A stretch of 64,000 nt of DNA from Anoplolepis gracilipes (Eukaryota > Arthropoda > Insecta > Hymenoptera > Formicidae), in contig NC_132985.1 of the NCBI RefSeq assembly GCF_047496725.1, positions 781,001-845,000 of the forward strand, in the 5' to 3' direction. The notes below the pieces were generated by a model. The model was given only the letters and a program-made list of their open reading frames with translations. It was not told where the DNA came from and made no database searches. The translations under genes were made by a program, and so were the position numbers. The stretch's first letter is position 1, and each line of letters begins with the position of its first letter. Positions 49,426 to 61,985 of the stretch are shown here, one piece after another.

Positions 49426-52037
49426 GTCCTCTCATTGTCAGTTTACTTTTACAATCACGCGAGATCAAATATGTAATAAAATACGACGAATGAAGACGTA
49501 ATCTCACCCTCGAAAAAGGTAAGCTAGTACGAAAGAAGATTAAAGAATTCGCTATCAATAAAATATTACGTGTTATATTTTATGACGAATATACATCGGT
49601 CTTTCGATCTTTTTAGAATTTAGAAATCAGAGGTACATTCGTGTCTCTCTCTCTTTTCTCTTTCTTTATTCCGTTTGTTGTTTTTAACGTGATTATTCGG
49701 TCTTTTTCTCATTCTATCCTTTTTCTTTCTGTGTATGTACATGTGTGGAAGATAATGCGTTGCAAAATTATATCATTAAAAAGTATAAAAGCAAAGATAA
49801 TATAATGTTAAGTGTATTATTACTTGAAATATCTAACAAAGAGTATTGTCTATAAATCCGGAAAAAATAATGGATAATAAAAAACGAGTCTTTATATTAT
49901 ACATTCGCATATTTTATTCTAACATAATAATTGTTAACTATAATGAAATTCCTCTTTTATCCACGAAATAAAATGCCGATTGCACTTTAACATTATTGAA
50001 AATTTAATATTTCTCAACAACGAAAAATTTTAGAATATTCTCCGACGTGAAAAGCAGTGAGCGCCACTAATCCAGAACTTTATAATTTCATTAAATCATT
50101 TTAATTGCAAATTGAGCCAGTTACAGAGTACGATTCAGTTTAATTTTAGAAAGTAAAAAATTTACGCGATTCTAAAAATGAATATATCAGGTTAAATAGA
50201 TGTCATGTATAATTTTGATATCTTGATTTAATTTTGTATTCTATATTTGTCATACACACACACATATATATGCACACAAATAATTCGATATTTTAATAAT
50301 ACTCAAATAACATTTTTGACATGATAACTTTTCCTATTTTAAGACATATAAAAACTTTTAATTTGAAAATGTTTGTATAAAATTATGTAATATGAGTTTA
50401 TATAAAATTATGTAATATATGTAAATTTTTGAAGAATATAAATTAATTGATTAACGGAAGACCTCTCCTATCTCTAAGACTCTACGTTCATTGTTAAGAA
50501 ATTTTTTCATTTATCGATTAAATCATTTTACCTAATTTAAAAAAAGAATGAGAAAGTTTTGTGACACTTTTTTCTCGAAAAAATTGGTCGGTGTCCAGCA
50601 AATTACAGCTTCCTGCGGAATTCCACGCTAGCGATGAGCGAATTCAATCGGCGTTTACACCATGCTTACGCGCTACTTTAATCCAATTAAATCTGACAAG
50701 ACGGCGCGACAAGAACGTTGGCGGACCGGTGGAGCCAGACACTCTTACGCGCGACATTACGATATCCTTCCTCTTTCTTTTTCTTCGTCCAACATTCCGC
50801 GGATCTAATACCTTGTTCTCGTCTCGCAAGGGTGTACGTATCCGTATGCAAGTATGTGTGTGTGTGTGTCTTGTCGTTGTCGATTATACGCAGATTCAGC
50901 TAAAGAAATGGATTTGCTCGTAAAATTGAGAGCCACAATCAACTGGTGGAACGCACCGATAAATTGTCGGCCAGTGAATTTATTCGTGAATTAAAGCCGC
51001 CGTGATAGCGACCTGATTATTTATTAATAGAGCCACCACTCGCAACACGTGATAACTTGGTCGCACGTTGAATCAGTTATTTTATGGCGTGCCTCTTGCG
51101 CAATATTGTAGACAGATTGCAGGCGGTTAGGACTGGCTAAAAAGACTAGGATGCTCGAAAGCGTTAAAAAAATCATAGTTGAACGTTATATAGTTATCTG
51201 TGACAAATTTGTATTTAAAAAAAACTCACAATGTCAACTTGATGAAAAAATAATTTTAAATATTATAATTTAAAAGAATTTTAATTATAATTTTTCTTAA
51301 ATTATCATCCAAAAGATAATATCTTTTAGCAAGTTTGTAACACCCTGCGTATAATAATGCGACGAACGATTTGCGGTCGCAATCAGTTCCACTTTGCTTC
51401 GCATGCACGACGATTATAAGAAAACGAGCCTAACCCGTAATTACGCGCGAGACGCAAAATATTGCCGAATAACGTAATAGCCACGTGGTGAGGCTGTTTT
51501 CGGTGTTTTCTGCGTTCGGCGTGAATAACCGGTGCAATTACCCAGTGCACGAAAGGTTGCATTAACCTCCTTGACCCATCGCGATCTTTTGACCTCGCGG
51601 AGGTCGGCTGATCGAGATCAATGCTTATTACTCTGAACGCCAATATACGGTCTGTCGCAAAAATTACCTCCCGCAATACGATACTAAATATATCTGAAAC
51701 ATCACATGCTTCTGATAAGTAAAACATGTTTCATTAATTTGCCGAAAAGTCGGCGATATTCAATATTAAAAGAGCGTAGAGAAAGTTCTTAATAAACTGG
51801 TTGAAATATATTTATTTGTTGCTCATTAAAAAACATCTTCACTCTTATGCGTGTATAAATTAATACGAACATAATTTCACATGCATTATAAAACATTTTA
51901 GAGTAACGTTAAAAATTCAAAGGAACATGGAAACGATATTTTCTCGACAAAGACGATAACAGATATTTCTTTTTCATTGTACTTTATAATTATCGTTCTT
52001 TATACAAAGTCCGTTAGCTTAAACTCGCGTGAAAGCG

Positions 52038-52040
<3 letters not shown>

Positions 52041-52069
<29 letters not shown>
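52041..52069. repeat. (CT)n microsatellite
   Basis: CT tract of about 29 bp. Confidence 0.9.
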
Positions 52070-52798
52070 TTATTTCTCGCGCATTTTACGGCCAACGGTG
52101 GACGATATATTTTACGCGGCTCGGACATTAATCAGAGTTGCAACCGCATTTTTGCTCGGTCGCGATTTTCAGGAGGTGGAAACTTCTTTCTCTTCCTCCT
52201 CTCCTTCTCTGGGTCCTACGTAAGAATAAGCGCAAAGAAGAAATCTCGAAGAAACTTTGGTCGGACGTATCTCGCGAGAGCGCGACATTAATCAACGCGG
52301 TTCAACATTGTATCGTTCTTTTCTACAGCACAGTACTCTTGAGCTGGGCGAAGCTTTTTGCGCGTTTCATCGGTACCAGCGTGTCCATAAAGGGAAAGGA
52401 GACGAAACTGTGGCGCGTTATCCTTTGCGAAATACAGCGGACGATATATACGGAGGACTATCTTTGGCACGAAGATATAAATTAATGATATTGTGCGCCC
52501 CCGAATTTTTCTTATCCGATGAAAGATGAAGGAAGCGTGTCGTCGTATTCGCGCGAGAAAGTTGAGAGTTACGATAAGTTCTTAATGTAATCTTCGCGCG
52601 AGAGAGCAAGCTACTGTTTTTATTGCCTCGCGAATGGACTATCAATTTAACGGACAAAATCTGGACGTAAAATATCCTTTGACAGGAGTGAAAAATGGAA
52701 TGCTGTCTTAATAATGTCATCGCGTCTCGCACGATTTACCTCGTAATCATTCGCGGCTTCGTTGTGCAACACAAATGCGGGACACCGTAAATATCCTC

Positions 52799-52801
<3 letters not shown>

Positions 52802-52836
<35 letters not shown>
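52802..52836. repeat. (GA)n microsatellite
   Basis: GA tract of about 35 bp, about 730 bp from a CT tract of the opposite sense. Confidence 0.9.
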
Positions 52837-52839
<3 letters not shown>

Positions 52840-55800
52840 GATCTCTCGGTATCGGTTCAGTGGTTCGGGAGACGACACTGTCCCGTCGTGCATCGCCCTT
52901 TATACTTACGGTATTCTCGAATTCCAATAAAACGCCTCTTTGTAGCGTGTCCAGAGCGCCACCGTGGCGACAAAGGGACGGGGTGTATCAGTCTGCATTT
53001 CTCGACGAAGAAAAACAACGGCGATGACAACGACGAGGACGAGGACGATGACGACGACGAGGAGCCTTCCTTGGAAGAGAGATGTGGTCTTACCGCTTTT
53101 TTCCTGTTACCAGTGCGAGACGCGTTCCCGCTTTGTCTGCCCGAATGGAAATTAGATCCGCTCTCGTTGCTCTTCCTTCCCGTTCCCTTACCCTCCCAGG
53201 CGTATCCTGAGATTGAAAAAGACTCGAGGACTTTTATCTCCGACGTAAGCAGATTCCGTCTGAAATCTCCATTTCAGTCAGAATTATGCTTCGCGGTCGT
53301 ATCGCGCGTTTGTCAGACGGCGCTTCCGGAATTATTTCGATCTCGTCGCTTCGTTTGGATTCCTAGACAATAGAATAAAAAAAAACTTGGATTTAGCAGA
53401 ACTTTGTTCCTCATTGATGTGGATGTAACTCTGTAAATTGCTAGATTATTCATTCACAAAGATACACCAGAGAGATTGTAACATGTTAGATACATCTTGA
53501 AAGTCAAAATGGCTTCACAAAAGCTTTCTTTATATTAATACATAATTTGTTTTTTTATGATACATATTAATTTCTTTTATTAAAATTTAATTGGATTATT
53601 ATGATAAATTTTTTAAAACTTTAAATTATTTTATCCATATTTATTATCATCTTTAAAAAAAATCTTTCACAGACGGTTGTTAGAAAAATATTCCTCTTTG
53701 TTTAATTTATAATTATTTATTTTAAGTTCTTCGCTATTTTTTACGGCACACACACACACACGTTTAGTTTTCATTTATTTTGTCTACTTATATAAATAAG
53801 TAGTCGCTGACAAGTAAACTGCACGTTGCATCGGTCACCACTCTATCACAAGACAAATCTGTGAGATTCATTTTGCCGGAAACGGCATAAAATAGACGAA
53901 TATTGAACACGGAGCCATAGGGTTATAGAGAATGAACTCTTTCATGAAACTCGTCGATCGGACACAGGGTAGCGACAGAAAAAGAGATAGGAAGTGATTG
54001 CATTTCGCTTTGTGATCAAAGTGAATCTTTGTAATCCGTATTCGTTAGTTTTCGTACTTTGTCGACCGGGACCGAATACGAAAAGTACACATGTTATCTA
54101 TTCACCACTAATTTTAGGTAACAAAAAAAAAAATCTGCCGACGAACGATTTAAGAGTTGAGCGTTTAAAATTTGTCGTGATAAAGTTTTTTTCATTCAAC
54201 CTATATATATTAAAATTGAAAGATGTATTAAATATATTGATAATATAATTTATTTATATATTAATTATTTAGGATTTTAATGGATTAACAAGTTTCGTTC
54301 TCTTTTTTCTATCTCAAGCTGTATCATCGTGACATTATATAAACTTGTCTGACAGGAAAGCAACAATACAAGATTCATGTCGAACCGCTTGTAGAGATCG
54401 CGAAAGGGGATAAAGCGGGGGAACGGAGCAAACAAAGAAGAGAGGATGCTAATCTCCTCTTGTATGGAAAAATCGAGAGAGCGTCCACTGATGCAGACTC
54501 AGACCGAGGTTTTCGAATAGGCTATTCATTCGATGCAATATACCGTGTTTAATATAGTGCATCCCGTCTAGACGGCAACGGCCGTTCTAGTCGAGCGAAT
54601 AGTTACCTCGTTACGTGGCGAATTCCTGCGAAAAGGACCAGGAAGGAACGGGGATGAAAGAATTTGGAAAGTATATAATCCATCCGCAATCTCGATAGCC
54701 TTGTACCTGAAAATTGCAAAAAAAAGAAGAATAAAAATCTTCTTATTGAAACAATAAAAGGAAATAACCGGTTTTCGCACAAATAGTAACTTAATAAATA
54801 AATAAATAAATAAATTTCAATCTATAAAAGAAAAGTGCTAAAAAAGAAAAATCAATCGATCAATGAAAAGAAATTAAAAATACTTTTAGTCATATTTATT
54901 TGGAAGGAACAACGTTATCAATCACAATTCTACCAAAGCAAGATCTGCGCGTCGAAGCGCGTTCACCTTCGATTCGTATTCGCGCCGTTCTTAATAACCT
55001 GGTTTAATTAAATTCAAAGCGCACGTCGTCGTCGCTTCGATGTCCAATAACCGGTGGTGACGGTGGTTGCGCGACGCAACTATCACGGAAACTGGTGCAA
55101 ACTCACTCGAGAGCCACGGACGTTATCGAGACGGCGAGAGCGAGCACGACGGGACGTCGCACAATACGTCGCATTCAACGGACACCGCACGCGCGGTGTC
55201 AGTGGCACCCACGTCGATACGTGTAACAGTCACGGTGCATCGAGGTATATCGCGCGATTTTAGTCAATATAAGCGACTCCGCCTCTATAATAGAGCCAAG
55301 AATTCCGCGATGAGACGCCCGCGTAGAATTATATTGAAATATACACCTTGTCGTTTGACAAGTTGGAAACTTTGTATCCAAGGTATCCGCCTTGCGATAT
55401 AATGGCGTACCGTGTTAAAAAACTATATACGGTAGTTTGTACGAGCCCCGCGATGATAGTCCAACCCACTTTCCTTGACAAGCCTTGAGAGAATTTATCT
55501 TTAAAGTTGAGAAAAATTGACTTTTCGCACTCGAGTTTTTTTTCTCTAGAGAAATCTGAAATTCTAAAACTTTAGAATGATATTCATATCATATTTTGTC
55601 TTTCACGTAAATTCTCTAGTATAATAGCGTTATGTGTAAAACGAAAAATATAATTACGATCATGTATAATGTAAAATACCATGCTTTTGATAATGTAGAA
55701 ACGCATTTTAAACGTCAAACAAAAATTGCAACGTCCACTTTAAATCGTTTCAACAAACTGTCATTGTTCAGATTGCTGTTTCAATTCGACCCCGAGACTC

Positions 55801-56439
55801 CGGCTAAACAAAACTTCTCATTCCAAACCCCTGTTTATCAGTCTCGCGAGTGTTCTCGCGAAAAAAAAAAAAAAAAAAAAACAGAACACACATCCGCGGG
55901 ATCCCGCGCGGCGAATAACAATGCAATTCGAATATATCTACAATTTGAAGGATCAGCAATTGATTTGACCGCTCGGTATATTTGGAGTAGCGAGAGAGTA
56001 GCCGGGTCGGAACGCGCACTCTCGATAGCTTTATAAAAGGCTTTTACCAACGCAAATGCCGTGATACATGTGTGGGTACGTGGCGCATATACGCAGCTCT
56101 TTCTCTCTCTTTCTCTCTCTGCCTCTGTCGCATGTTACAATTTAACGTATACCGGGTGCGACAACAAAATTAGCGCTTCCATCTCGCCCATCCGCCGCAA
56201 TGTCCATCGCCCATTATCTACCGGTCGGACGATAATAACTGTCCATTAGCCCGGCGACGTCAGTGCATAACGCAATTGGTTGAAGTATCGTGCCGTTAAT
56301 CGAATTGTAAAATTTGCGTAAATTAGATCGATCAGGTATTGGCTTGTTACAAAATCTCGCGTATAAATCTTCCGTCAGATATATCTTTAAATTGAACATT
56401 TAAACATTTTAGATAATTTCCGTTACGTGTATTACTTGC

Positions 56440-56444
<5 letters not shown>

Positions 56445-56491
<47 letters not shown>
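56445..56491. repeat. (TA)n microsatellite
   Basis: Pure TA tract of about 46 bp followed by a T-run; self-complementary and cruciform-prone. Confidence 0.95.
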
Positions 56492-56495
<4 letters not shown>

Positions 56496-57899
56496 TTTTT
56501 CCAAATGTTTAATATGTAAAAATTTATGAGAATTATTGATTTATCTTTTAGAACAAAGCTAGATAAAAGTACGTAAACATTTGTATAAAATAACGTCTCT
56601 AAATCTAGATTTCTTTTCTTTTTGGAAATTTAAATAATTATTACATATTGTGTTATCTGCTACTAATCGTTGTCCATTTAATAAATTTTAGATAAAATCT
56701 TTTGAATTTAATTGAATATATGCAAAACAACGTTAACATTATATCAATACTTAATCAACATATGACAAGCAGAGATATTTTTTCTGAAGATATGATGGAT
56801 ATACGCTGTCAAGCATGTGTGACCATTAAATGATCGATGCCAATCCATCCATCAACACAGTCGGACACGATAACTTTGTTTTCCTATTCCCCTTTTAATT
56901 TGTAGGATGGAATTTATAGGATAGCATCGTATATAACTACAAATTGATATTTTATTCAATGTAATATATGAGTGTGTTAGAAAAAAAATTATTGTAATAA
57001 ACGGTTAATTTGTAGCGCACAAGATTGCTCTTTTATCAATCGTTTTAAAAATTATATTAATTTACAAAAAAAAGGAATCAATTTATTTTATAATTGAATA
57101 ATATCGAGATAATATCTAATTTTGATAATTTTGTCATAAATGGTTTTGCCAAAGGTGTATCTTCATCTCTTTCAATAACATAAATAAAAACTCTACGTTA
57201 TTCATAAAATTTACAGCTTGCATATCCCATGATTACGTTCAAAATTGTTATTTTCATATATTTATTTAGATTTGCGCGAAACACAGTCTTTTCAAAACTA
57301 TGCGCGATTTCGCGATCCTTGAGAAAAATTATGATGCAGGTGCGAGATTTCTATTCACGTTTTGTACCTCATTAGTTCATTTTAGTAGACTGGTTAGGAT
57401 AGCTAGAATTTACCATGAAAAGAGAGAATGGGTTTTACATAATGTGTGCACAGCTGATCGCTAATAATGTAAATAGATTAACGTGTTCCTGAGATATTCA
57501 TTATTTGAGAAAATTCGGTTTTATATTAGATATTAATTTTCATTATATGTGTAAATGCATATTTTCATTCTTGCAATTAAAAAATATTTATAAATAATTT
57601 AATTGTAACATATTTATTATTTATCAACAAAAAGAGAGAGAGAAAGAGAGAGACTTTGTTTTCTCATATTATAGTTTAAAGTTAAAGCATCGAAAAACTT
57701 TAGAATACGTCATCTCGATGAATTAGCCGGTCGCAACTCGGTGTTTTGCAACGAAGGGTTAATGAACGTAATACACGTCGACGTGGTAAATTTGGTCAAC
57801 TCCACACCCTTTCGGGTGCGTCCAGGACGACGCACCCTCTGATGTTGCGTCAAGCAGGGTCAGCTTCGACGTAACGTTCACATGTGATATTTTTCCGTG

Positions 57900-57921
57900 C
57901 GTGTGTGTGTGTGTGTGTGTA
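57900..57921. repeat. (TG)n microsatellite
   Basis: Short TG repeat. An inverted pair GGGTGCGTC and GACGCACCC lies just before it near 57815-57838. Confidence 0.85.
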
Positions 57922-58515
57922 TGCTTGCTCATGCTTTTTAATCACGAAGAGAGAAAAACACGACGAACCAAAAGATCAACTGTCTCGGCGGAATATAATC
58001 ACGCTTCCGTTATGATGGCGTAGATAGGTGAGGCGCACGCGCGCGCTAATAACACTAATTGTGCCTGACGCTTTATTAATTAAAAAACTTTCTTTGGTCT
58101 ATGACAAAAATGAAGATATTTTAAGAGCAAACTTGTATACATCGAAAGAAAGATTATTCGCCAGAATTTATTCTGCTTTATGAATATTCTTATTTCGTGG
58201 AAAGCGAATTACAGAAATATCACTTTGATTTTATCGCAATCGCGTAAATGTTGATCTTTAAATGTTTATCTTTCGTTAATTTAGGCCTAAATACGATTGT
58301 TGCTTTTGAAAATTATCTTTCATAATAATTTTAATGAATTCTTTAAATTAAAAAAAAAAAAAGAGTACCATTATATACAATTTTATTCTGTATAGATTTA
58401 TAACTAAAATGGAATTTACAGGGGATGCCGGAGTGGGAAATTTTTCTTTATACGAGATGGGGGAGAAAGAAGGCGCAAAGATTGCGCTGAATCTTACTGA
58501 AAAAATACCATCATT

Positions 58516-58521
58516 TTTATT
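58516..58521 (-). promoter_or_regulatory. Likely polyadenylation signal of the MADF-BESS gene
   Basis: AATAAA on the minus strand, about 64 bases beyond the stop codon at 58585-58587. It would give a very short 3' UTR; further AATAAA-like strings occur downstream, so the site actually used is uncertain. Confidence 0.4.
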
Positions 58522-58584
58522 CTCTATTAATAAAATTATAATTCTTACTTCTCTATAAGCGAATTAAATCGCGACGGGCTCTCG

Positions 58585-60398
58585 TCAGCCGAAGAATGCG
58601 TCGTCGCCGGAACCTTCGGTCGTGCAATTCTGCAGTAACGATGCCGTATTCGACATGTCGCTGACAACGTCGCCGACAACGCCGTTGCCACCGTTTCCGG
58701 TTCGCGGCGGTTTTACATCCTGGCCTTGCGAGGATGTATCATAGATGCCGCGACTCGTCGTCTGCTGCTGCTGATTCTGCGAATTGATCTCGTTGTAGAC
58801 CAGTTCCTGGATCTTAAGCCGGACAAACATTTGCCTGTCGAGCGGTAGACTTCTCAGGGGATTCCGGACGCTCATGAGGAAGTGGTAGGTGTCGTCCTCG
58901 TCCTCAGAACCCATCGCCAACCTCTTTTGCAGCGACTCATATCGCTTTCGGTCCATTTCCATGCCGTAATCATTATCGATCGCGTCCATGAGCGTCCGCT
59001 TTCGACCGATTATTTTGCTCATCTTCGGTGGCGGCATCACCTGATGCAGGCCGTCGTCGTTGGACAGCAACGACTGGCAGGAATCGCCATCCAGATCGTC
59101 GAACTGCGTTTCTTCGTGGCCTTCGAGGATGTCGATTTGCGGCTCGATCTGCGTGCCATCCGGCGACGAACGCATACCGATCGCGCCGACGCAGTTTTGT
59201 GACAGGGCGCAGCCGATCACTCTGGAGTTCATTTGGTCCCGCAGGAAGAACAGACTCTTGAACCAGACCCATTTGGAATCGTGTTCTGTGCCACCGCCAC
59301 CGTCGCATTTACCCCGATAAGTCTTTTTCAGCTCGTTCCGGAAGTTGTCACGCAGGTGCTTCCATTTAGACTTGGCGACGTCAGCTGGAACAAAGTAACA
59401 GCCGCGTTTCTGTAACGTAACTTATAAATTATTAAGAGATCGTTATACAAATCATTAAATATCTGCTCTGAAAATTTAAAAGCTGAAAGATTACTTTCAA
59501 AGAGAATATCTTGTATCGAAAATTATTTTTATTTTATTTTCGTCAAACTTAACTTTACGAGATATATGAAAGAAGTAAAAATATCGTTTTATACAAATAA
59601 ATAGAGAATAAATAATGTTTACTTATTAATCATCAATCAAGTCGATTAGCGTAAAGAATTATTTTCATCTCTTCAACATTTTTTTATAATCAATAATATT
59701 GAAGAGGAAGAGCGCAAAGATGAATCAACATTGATTAATTGAAGGTATCAAAAGGTAGGAGTTGCAAGGTATGAAAATACAATATCATAATAAACATCAT
59801 TCTCCATCAGTGAGTATTATCTCACGATCGCTATTAATTCAGTATTTATTTATCGATGATAAGGTTTAACGCGCACGTGTTGCGTGCAAACCGCGAGTAA
59901 ATTACGTATACACTCGCGGAAAAGAGAAAGGAATCCTCGTCGACCCATCGCCCGACCATACACCCGGTGACATCAGTGTGCGACCTGGCGGCGATTCGCG
60001 CGAACTAGCAGCCTATATCTCTCCGGTCGGCTTCTCCTTTCGCGAAGCGCCGAGCTATCGACCTGTTCCAGCAAACGGTCCGGTCGCCCCGGCTGGCGGT
60101 CGCCAGATCCATTCGATTTCTCGTCGTCTTTACCGACGTTCTTCTCCGGTCTCCTCGAGCCGGTTTCGCCGGCTCTTTTGTCGGGGACTTTGCACTATAT
60201 ACATATACCTAAGATACCTCGAGCATCTCCAGGGTCCTCGCAAGGACAATATACGAACCTGACGACCAATCGACTTGTACCCGGCGTGTATTCCACCCAC
60301 TCATCGAGCGGCCAACCAATCTCGCGAGCAACCATCCACACGTGCGCACATAATACGTACATGTATACAAACGTATTTACAAGGACGAATACGTGGAT

Positions 60399-60435
<37 letters not shown>

Positions 60436-60650
60436 AAGGGCGAGGGGGGGGGGGGGGAGAAAGGATTTGTATCATCATTCATGAAACGCGGGCCGAACGG
60501 TGTATACTCACTCGACACCTCGCAGGCCCTCGCGATCTCTCGCCACATCTTTAGTATGACATCGCGGTTGTGATAGTTGACATTCTTCTGGTCCCAGATC
60601 GCGGGTCTCGCGTGCACCTCGCTGATGAGCCGTTGAAGGTCCATCGTCAT
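58585..60650 (-). CDS. MADF-BESS domain protein (Adf-1-like), two exons
   Basis: Coding sequence is the join of 60650-60512 and 59384-58585 on the minus strand, giving 312 residues. The donor is CGA followed by GTGAGT at 60512/60511. The acceptor is a pyrimidine-rich TTACTTTGTTCCAG ending at 59385. The intron is phase 1 and restores ...CEVSTDVAKSKWKHLRDNF... A MADF domain spans about residues 5-97, with the hallmarks DLQRLISEVHARPAIWD, the N-Y-H-N-R-D helix, KMWREIARA, KSKWKHLRDNFRNELKK and WVWFKSLFFLRD. A BESS motif spans about 211-246 (DDTYHFLMSVRNPLRSLP, then FVRLKIQELVYNEI). Between them is an acidic linker with a basic IIGRKRTL patch; the tail is Gln/Gly/Asn-rich. MADF domains are Myb-like DNA-binding modules and BESS mediates protein interaction, so this is probably a nuclear transcriptional regulator. 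Target genes cannot be read from sequence. I chose ATG 60650 because the domain starts right after it. The frame stays open upstream to an ATG at 61304, so a 218-residue Ala/Asp/Ser-rich N-terminal extension is possible. Confidence 0.88.
59385..60511 (-). other. Intron of the MADF-BESS gene
   Basis: A 1127-bp GT-AG phase 1 intron. Reading from its donor (high-coordinate) end it contains a G-run (60446-60457) and GA tract (about 60402-60431), then a CpG-rich patch at 59880-60340, then AT-rich sequence. The plus-strand frame 59978-60262 inside it is not recognised. An alternative AG at 59410 would insert residues KRGCYFVPA or similar into the MADF domain between its helices and fits the family less well. 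Confidence 0.8.
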
Positions 60651-61304
60651 CGCGCTCCTACGGCCGCCGGCGGCGTTGCATCGCCGTGGCGAGCGTTTGC
60701 CGGCGCGTCGATTGAGAAGCGTGACGCCGGCGGTGCCGACGGAGGAGGCGGCCGCACGCGTGCCGCTTCCTCCGACACGTAGCTGGACTTCCCCGCTGGC
60801 CGCGGCCGCGGCCGTGTGCTGCTCCGAGGCGAGGTGGCGGCTTCTCGGTTTATCGACCCGCGCCGCCACCGAGTCTGACGGCCCCGCGGTGGCTGCGTTG
60901 GCGACGGCGACGGCGTCAGCGTCGGGCTCGAGGACGACGACGGCGTCAGCGTCGGCGTCGGCGTCAGCGTCGGCGTCGGCGTCGGCGTCGGCCTCGGTGC
61001 TCTCGGTTACGGCGGCGTTACCGCTCGGCGTGGTGATAGCGCCGGCCGCGTCGTCGTTGCTCGTAGGAAGCCGTTGACGCCTCCTCTTCTTTCTCTTGCG
61101 TCTCGCGACGCGGCAGGTGGCGGCGACGGTCGAGGAAGTGGTGGAGGTAGTGTTGGCAGCGGCAGCAGGGGCAGTGACGGCGGCGGCAGCGGCAGCGGCA
61201 GCGGCAGCGGCGGTGCTCGCGGCGAAGCCGAGCCGAGCGGACGAACGTAAGCGGCACGAATCCAGGGCTATATCCTCGTCGACTCGTGCGCGCGTGTCGT
61301 CCAT
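60651..61304 (-). other. Open upstream frame of the MADF gene: 5' UTR or N-terminal extension
   Basis: In frame with the MADF exon, 218 codons from an ATG at 61304 (MDDTRARVDEDIALDS) to the called start carry no stop. The frame holds an Ala run coded by GCC/GCT repeats (about 61155-61215), a basic RRKRKKRRRQR patch that could act as a nuclear localisation signal (about 61078-61113), and an (Asp-Ala)8-like run from a GTCGGC hexamer (about 60944-60995). Low-complexity tails and a nuclear localisation signal would suit a regulator, but GC-rich DNA also stays open by chance. The frame continues to about 61559 without another ATG. Confidence 0.4.
60944..60995. repeat. (GTCGGC)n-like hexanucleotide repeat
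   Basis: Alternating GTCGGC and GTCAGC hexamers; read on the minus strand in the MADF frame it encodes alternating Asp and Ala. Synonymous GCT/GCC variation breaks the DNA repeat while keeping the Asp-Ala pattern, which is weakly in favour of coding. Confidence 0.85.
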
Positions 61305-61375
61305 GCACGCGCGCGGGCCAGCCGAAAAGGACGCGGCGCACACACGCGCGAGGAAACGAGCCGACTGACAAACAC

Positions 61376-61376
<1 letters not shown>

Positions 61377-61444
<68 letters not shown>
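61377..61444. repeat. (GAC)n trinucleotide repeat
   Basis: About 22 uninterrupted GAC triplets. It lies upstream of any ATG of the MADF frame, so it is probably in the 5' UTR or promoter, where the minus strand reads GTC. Frames through it give poly-Ser, poly-Val or poly-Arg and are artefacts unless transcription and translation begin further upstream. Confidence 0.95.
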
Positions 61445-61913
61445 TTGACTGACTGACCTTGATCCTTGTCGACGCTCGAAACGCTGGAGACTCTGACGAT
61501 GTAAATGGATAATAAACGCTGGCCGTCGTCCTCGAGGAAGCGAGGAGAGGCCTGGCCAATTACTACAAGACGCGAAGAGAAAAGCGGAGCGAGTAAGCGA
61601 GCAAGCGCACGCATGCACACACACGCTCCAGCGGTGTAGTGCTACTCGCGCGTCGCGCGCGTCGTGGCCACCGCGAGACCTTCGGCTCCGCTCGACCTCG
61701 GTGCTCGGCACCGCTCGGCACCGCTCGGCGCCGCTCGACCCGCTTCGGCTCGACTCAGCGCGTCTCGTCTCCGCGCGGCTTCGAGCGGCTTCGAGCGGCT
61801 TTGCGCGGCGCGGAGAACGTGCTGCTGATCGCCCGCGCGAGAGAAGGAAAGAGCAGGTTCGGCCCAAGCGAAGAGCAGCGGGATAACGTCGAGCGAGTAA
61901 ACTACCACCGGCT

Positions 61914-61985
61914 CCGGCTCTGGCTCCGGCTTCGGCTCCGGCTCCGGCTCCGGCTTCGGCTTCGGCTTCGGCTCCGGCTCCGGTT
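61914..61985. repeat. (GGCTCC)n-type hexanucleotide array
   Basis: About twelve hexamers of GGCTCC, GGCTCT and GGCTTC in the CpG-rich island; the opposite strand reads Pro-Glu/Pro-Lys repeats. Confidence 0.9.

Larger units (their letters stand above)
49426..58584. other. Non-coding stretch upstream of the MADF gene 3' end
   Basis: No gene recognised in 9 kb. Contents include a CT run (52041-52069), a GA run (52802-52836), a CA run (53750-53761), AAAT repeats (54791-54814), a long TA tract (56445-56491), a TG run (57900-57921), poly-A at 55860-55880, and CpG-rich patches at 50570-50900, 51340-51680, 52070-53370, 54380-54660, 54920-55400, 55840-56280 and 57710-58060. A GAC/GAT-rich run at 53008-53065 gives an acidic Asp/Glu frame that I regard as repeat-derived. 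A TATAAAAG box-like string occurs near 56032 with no recognisable transcript after it. A GACCTC GCG GAGGTC palindrome lies at 51591-51605. Confidence 0.5.

Noticed and set aside
52888..53373. 161-codon frame with an Asp/Glu-rich run
   Set aside because: It starts with GTG rather than ATG and its acidic run is a GAC/GAT simple repeat. No family resemblance.
54568..54780. Minus-strand 3' exon-like frame after a pyrimidine-rich AG at about 54706
   Set aside because: The acceptor looks good, but no donor exon could be paired with it and the 45-residue tail is not recognised. Pyrimidine-rich AG strings are common here.
59385..59410. Alternative acceptor at 59410 for the MADF intron
   Set aside because: It does not keep the frame with the GTGAGT donor, and using it with an upstream GT would alter the spacing between MADF helices. 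The AG at 59385 has a better pyrimidine tract and restores the family pattern.
58882..59415. Plus-strand frames opposite MADF-BESS exon 2
   Set aside because: They are antisense shadows of a confidently assigned coding exon.
60195..61559. 454-codon frame as a complete protein
   Set aside because: Its first codon is TTG and its end runs past a clear splice donor into the intron. The real protein leaves this frame's 3' end at 60512 and continues in the exon at 59384.
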